The notes beneath the pieces are model-generated. The model saw only the letters and a list, made by a program, of their open reading frames with translations. It did no database searches and had not been told where the DNA came from. A stretch of 64,000 nucleotides of DNA from Ilex aquifolium (taxonomy: Eukaryota; Streptophyta; Magnoliopsida; Aquifoliales; Aquifoliaceae): assembly GCA_951799425.1 (NCBI GenBank), contig OX637403.1:24890811-24954810 (forward strand). Direction: 5' to 3'. This document shows positions 60,674 through 64,000 of the stretch, in pieces. How positions within the stretch are numbered: position 1 is the stretch's first letter; each line of letters begins with the position of its first letter. The translations under genes and the position numbers were made by a program.

Positions 60674-63600
60674 ACCGCAACATAGTAATATCAACAATAG
60701 AACGAATCTCAACTTTATCCATATTGATTTGCATGTATTAAATCCAACCCATAATTTCAAATGTACTCATTTAGTTAACATTCATATTAACTCTCATATA
60801 AAAATTACCACAACAAAAGTACAAAATCTAAGTAAAATTGAAACAAATCAAGATGATTGGTTCAATTGATCTTGTGTTTGTATCTAAAGATGCTGCATAA
60901 CAAAAAACATAACAACAATTAGTAAAAATTAGAAATTCATTAGACAAAAAGTTAAACCCTCAATATATTTTAAAAAAAAATTGGCCAAAGTTTATCCTAA
61001 AAATGGGACCCCAGAAAATTTTCAACTTATATACAATTTATTTTCACACCCAAAAAGGCTACCAAATATCTCACTATCACGCTACAGTTATGCCCAACAC
61101 AACCATTTATTAACACACGCAACCACTTAAATGAATTCCATAACAAAAATATTCATGTCACATGCACCCAATAATACTTAATGTTTAAATGCTTTATGCA
61201 ATTAATAATTAACAAAATAAAGATGATGAAAGTAGTACATATAAATCTAGCCAACCTAATATGTTAGATACTGTACGTAAATAAACTTTGAACATAAACT
61301 ACACAAACGTCAAGAGCAAACATAAAATGATTTCAAACAAATTTACAACAAATAAAAATTGAATAAAATTTTCAATGGTATAAGCAGATCTTAAGTAGCG
61401 GAAAAAAGTATACAACTTGAAATTTATATTTTTGGTGATCATAAAAAATAAATATCTGATTTAGAAAATAAAAAATTAGTATCCACCATAACAATATGCA
61501 ACTAACTTCCTTGCCATGCTCTTACCAAAAGAAAATGCATCTTTATACATGCACAGTAAATAATAAATTCCACCATGTCAATCTAAAGTGAGTATAATAA
61601 CTACCACCATAGAATTAAAGGTCTATAACATTTATCCAATATTTTATGCAACAATCAGTTGAAAAAAAATAGAAAACTAATCCATGATCCCGAAAAAATG
61701 AAAGAACTAAATAAAAAGCAATCCATAATTAGGAAAGGAAAAAAATTGGACGAAAAGGGATTATTGTAAGCCTACTGGGGATTCAAAGGCTTGAATATTA
61801 TCTACATACAACTTCACTGGAAAACAACCCCAAGCATGCCTAGGGTCGTGGCTTGCATATCGTGACAATTTTGGGTCGTGGGAAAAATTATTCTATTCTA
61901 AAGACCTCATATAATACTATGTAAATTTTTATTTTTAAAAAAAGCTATAAAAATATATTTTTTATTTAAAATACTAGTTTTTTTTATTGGTACAGCAAAA
62001 AAATACTAATTAATCATGTTATTCATATAAAACCTTACTCTGACAAATGTATTATTTGTGTTGATTGGTTGTGTCATTTTCACTTTCGTGTTGTATTGTG
62101 GTCGTGTATTGGTTGTGTCAATGGGTAAAATCGCCCCCCTTAACTCCGAATTTAAATGACATCTATTGTATATAAGTGAATCTTTAACTAATATATGGTG
62201 GATGATCTAGATGAGAAAAATAGTAATAAAAAAAAAAAAAATACATATTGTATGAGATCTAGATTTAAAAGAAAAAAGAAGAGACAAGAATCAAATGTGG
62301 GGCCATGACAAGATCCATTGGTCCAAGTATGAAATCTAAGAACAAGAAACAAGTCCCAGTTGACGACATATTCTTCTCACAACAGCTTGACCATCGCCCC
62401 CAGAATGACCTCATGGAGCAATGGAGCATGTATCCATTTTCTGTGATGCATGTGGTTGATGGGCTTATCTCTTTTGGCTGTTCAAGGCCACTTGCATACC
62501 TAGGGCAGTGAACCAGACATTAAGATATAGGAGAAGACTAGGGTATCGGAAAAATAAATTCGGTATCATACTGTCGTTTATAAATTTTTAGGGTTATTTT
62601 ATAACTTTTAAGACATGTTTGGTTCGGGTATAAAAAAATAATGGGATAAGAAAATTGATTCTTATCCGATCCCCATAAATGGTAAACACAAATGTGTGTT
62701 ATACATCCAGATTGCTTTCACCCAGCAACCTTTGTGTGATTACCAAATGCAAACAAGTCCACAAACCAAATGCAACAGATTACCAGATTATCAAATGCAA
62801 CTCAAATATACCCTCCCATGATCACACGCTTAACCTAAACAGGTCTCTCATGCTTATGCAGATTAAAAAAAAATCTACTTTCAATGGGTCACTCACAATC
62901 TTGAATCCTATTTCCTACCTTTCTTCCACTCCCAAACCCTCAATTTTCGACAGCTCACAGTGTACACACGATGCCTTGAATCCACAGCATCTGATTTGCT
63001 TCCAACCATTTGAGCAATATATTCGAGCTTTTTACCATTATCTAACACATACTCCTGTAAGACTTGAGTAATTTTACTTAGTCCATGACAGTTGCTTTCC
63101 TCTTTCTCATCATGTGTATACGCACATTTTCGCCACTTTCGAGTTCTTGAGCCACACTATGGGAGGCTCTGGTATCCTCAGTATAATGTAATCTGTCATG
63201 AATTTTTGTTCTCTTTCTCCGGATGCAACCATCCCCTCAAGATCACATGCAAACTCTCCAGTAGCTCTATCTTTGCTGAATATGTTTCCCCACTCATGAT
63301 AAAATGGCTAACACTTTTCTCTCATGCCTTTGGCATTTTTGTCCTTCTACATTAAAACATGTACAACAAAGAATCAAAAACTAGGCCAAAGGAAACATCA
63401 CCAAATTGTATGCAGCTGATGAAAAGAGAGAGGTGATGATGCAGCTAATGAAAAAGAACATTTTTTTTGGGTGCAGAGATGAGTTTACTCAAGAAAAATA
63501 AGAGAGTCTAGGATTTAGAAACAGGACAGTAAAACACAGCCACAACTAGCCATTATAATCTCCTATAGAGAACTTGTTTTCTGGATAGAACATAGTCACA

Positions 63601-63863
63601 ACTAGATTCCCACCAAAAGCTAACTAGACTTGAAGATAAATGACTATCAAGCATATATCAAATCCACACACCATACAGTTTATTTCTGTTAAAACCTAGA
63701 TATGAGAAGATGTCCATATGATTCATAACCAAACAACAAAATCATGTGCATGCCCATATTCATGTCCTACAGCAAAATCATGTATGAGTTTATAACTCAT
63801 TCCTATTTTTCACATAATTATAAATCAAAAGTTTTTCACATATGCCCAGATTCATATTCTACA

Positions 63864-64000
63864 TGATAGCTCAGTGAAAGAGATGGATGAGTTGTAAACT
63901 CAGACATTCTGAATTTGAAATTTAGCAGTTCCTTTGAGGCCGGATTATGAGGGATTTATCCTCATAAATTCTCTAGTTCCGACGTGGATAATCTACTTTT
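63864..64000 (+). mobile_element. tRNA-derived SINE, copy 5, cut by the window edge
   Basis: A box GATAGCTCAGTGA, a degraded B box GAATTTGAAATTT, then the family body to GACGTGGATAATCT at the last bases. The 3' end lies outside. Confidence 0.65.

Larger units (their letters stand above)
56209..64000. other. Region beyond GLDP with no recognisable gene
   Basis: Starts with the GLDP promoter and leader. Contains SINE copies (57236-57466 and 63864-64000), an ATTCCATT-rich repeat region (about 57740-59390) and a hAT-like element (59981-60673). In 60680-63860 I see AT-rich sequence and short frames without homology I can name. Confidence 0.55.

Noticed and set aside
62305-63355. Plus-strand frames near the right end (68, 130 and 87 codons)
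   Set aside because: No recognisable motif, no splice-supported continuation and composition like the surrounding AT-rich DNA.

Overview
The window is nuclear DNA of a dicot-type flowering plant. It is AT-rich, its genes are broken by many GT-AG introns, and the space between genes is packed with small DNA transposons, SINEs, LINE pieces and decayed LTR elements. I cannot name the species. No bacterial, CRISPR or rRNA features are visible. Five protein loci can be assembled exon by exon: two tandem copies of CBL10 (calcineurin B-like calcium sensor), CGLD27 (a DUF1230 chloroplast protein), a RAF3/EDR1-type Raf-like protein kinase, and GLDP (mitochondrial glycine decarboxylase P-protein). CBL10 and GLDP are also neighbours in Arabidopsis (At4g33000/At4g33010), so this is a conserved block that has been expanded here.

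Layout. 1-8686 is the left unit of a tandem duplication. It holds exons 5-9 of CBL10 copy a (exons 1-4 lie left of the window) and a scrap of CGLD27 intron sequence. The matching right unit runs from 14437 to about 28431 and continues into an intact CGLD27. Between them, 8687-10708 is the upstream region of CBL10 copy b, with a SINE and two foldback MITEs. CBL10 copy b (10709-24283, +) has nine exons giving 248 aa. Its 7.6-kb intron 4 carries a gag-bearing LTR element (16470-19080) and a hAT-like element (19940-20723), both absent from copy a. CGLD27 (25879-29530, -) converges on CBL10b and has a LINE ORF1-like fragment in its second intron. 29531-31814 holds a foldback MITE and a 5'-truncated LINE. 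The Raf-like kinase (31815-41242, -) has 13 exons giving 954 aa. 41243-49931 is a repeat-filled gap with a possible small gene near 49.1-49.3 kb. GLDP (49932-56208, -) has 15 exons giving 1055 aa. 56209-64000 has no recognisable gene, but carries SINEs and a well-bounded hAT-like element.

The genes do not form an operon. CBL10 (Ca2+ sensing with CIPK kinases), the Raf-like kinase (stress and ABA signalling in related proteins), CGLD27 (a plastid protein) and GLDP (photorespiration) are separate transcription units. The most interesting material is the history of the CBL10 duplication. All 11 base differences between the visible exons of the two copies change an amino acid. The CGLD27 exons carried along in the left unit have both been deleted. 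The two LTRs of an element found in only one unit differ more from each other than the two units do. I found no clear new gene system. The least explained stretch is a coding-like relic of unknown identity in CBL10 intron 4 (about 1360-2120).
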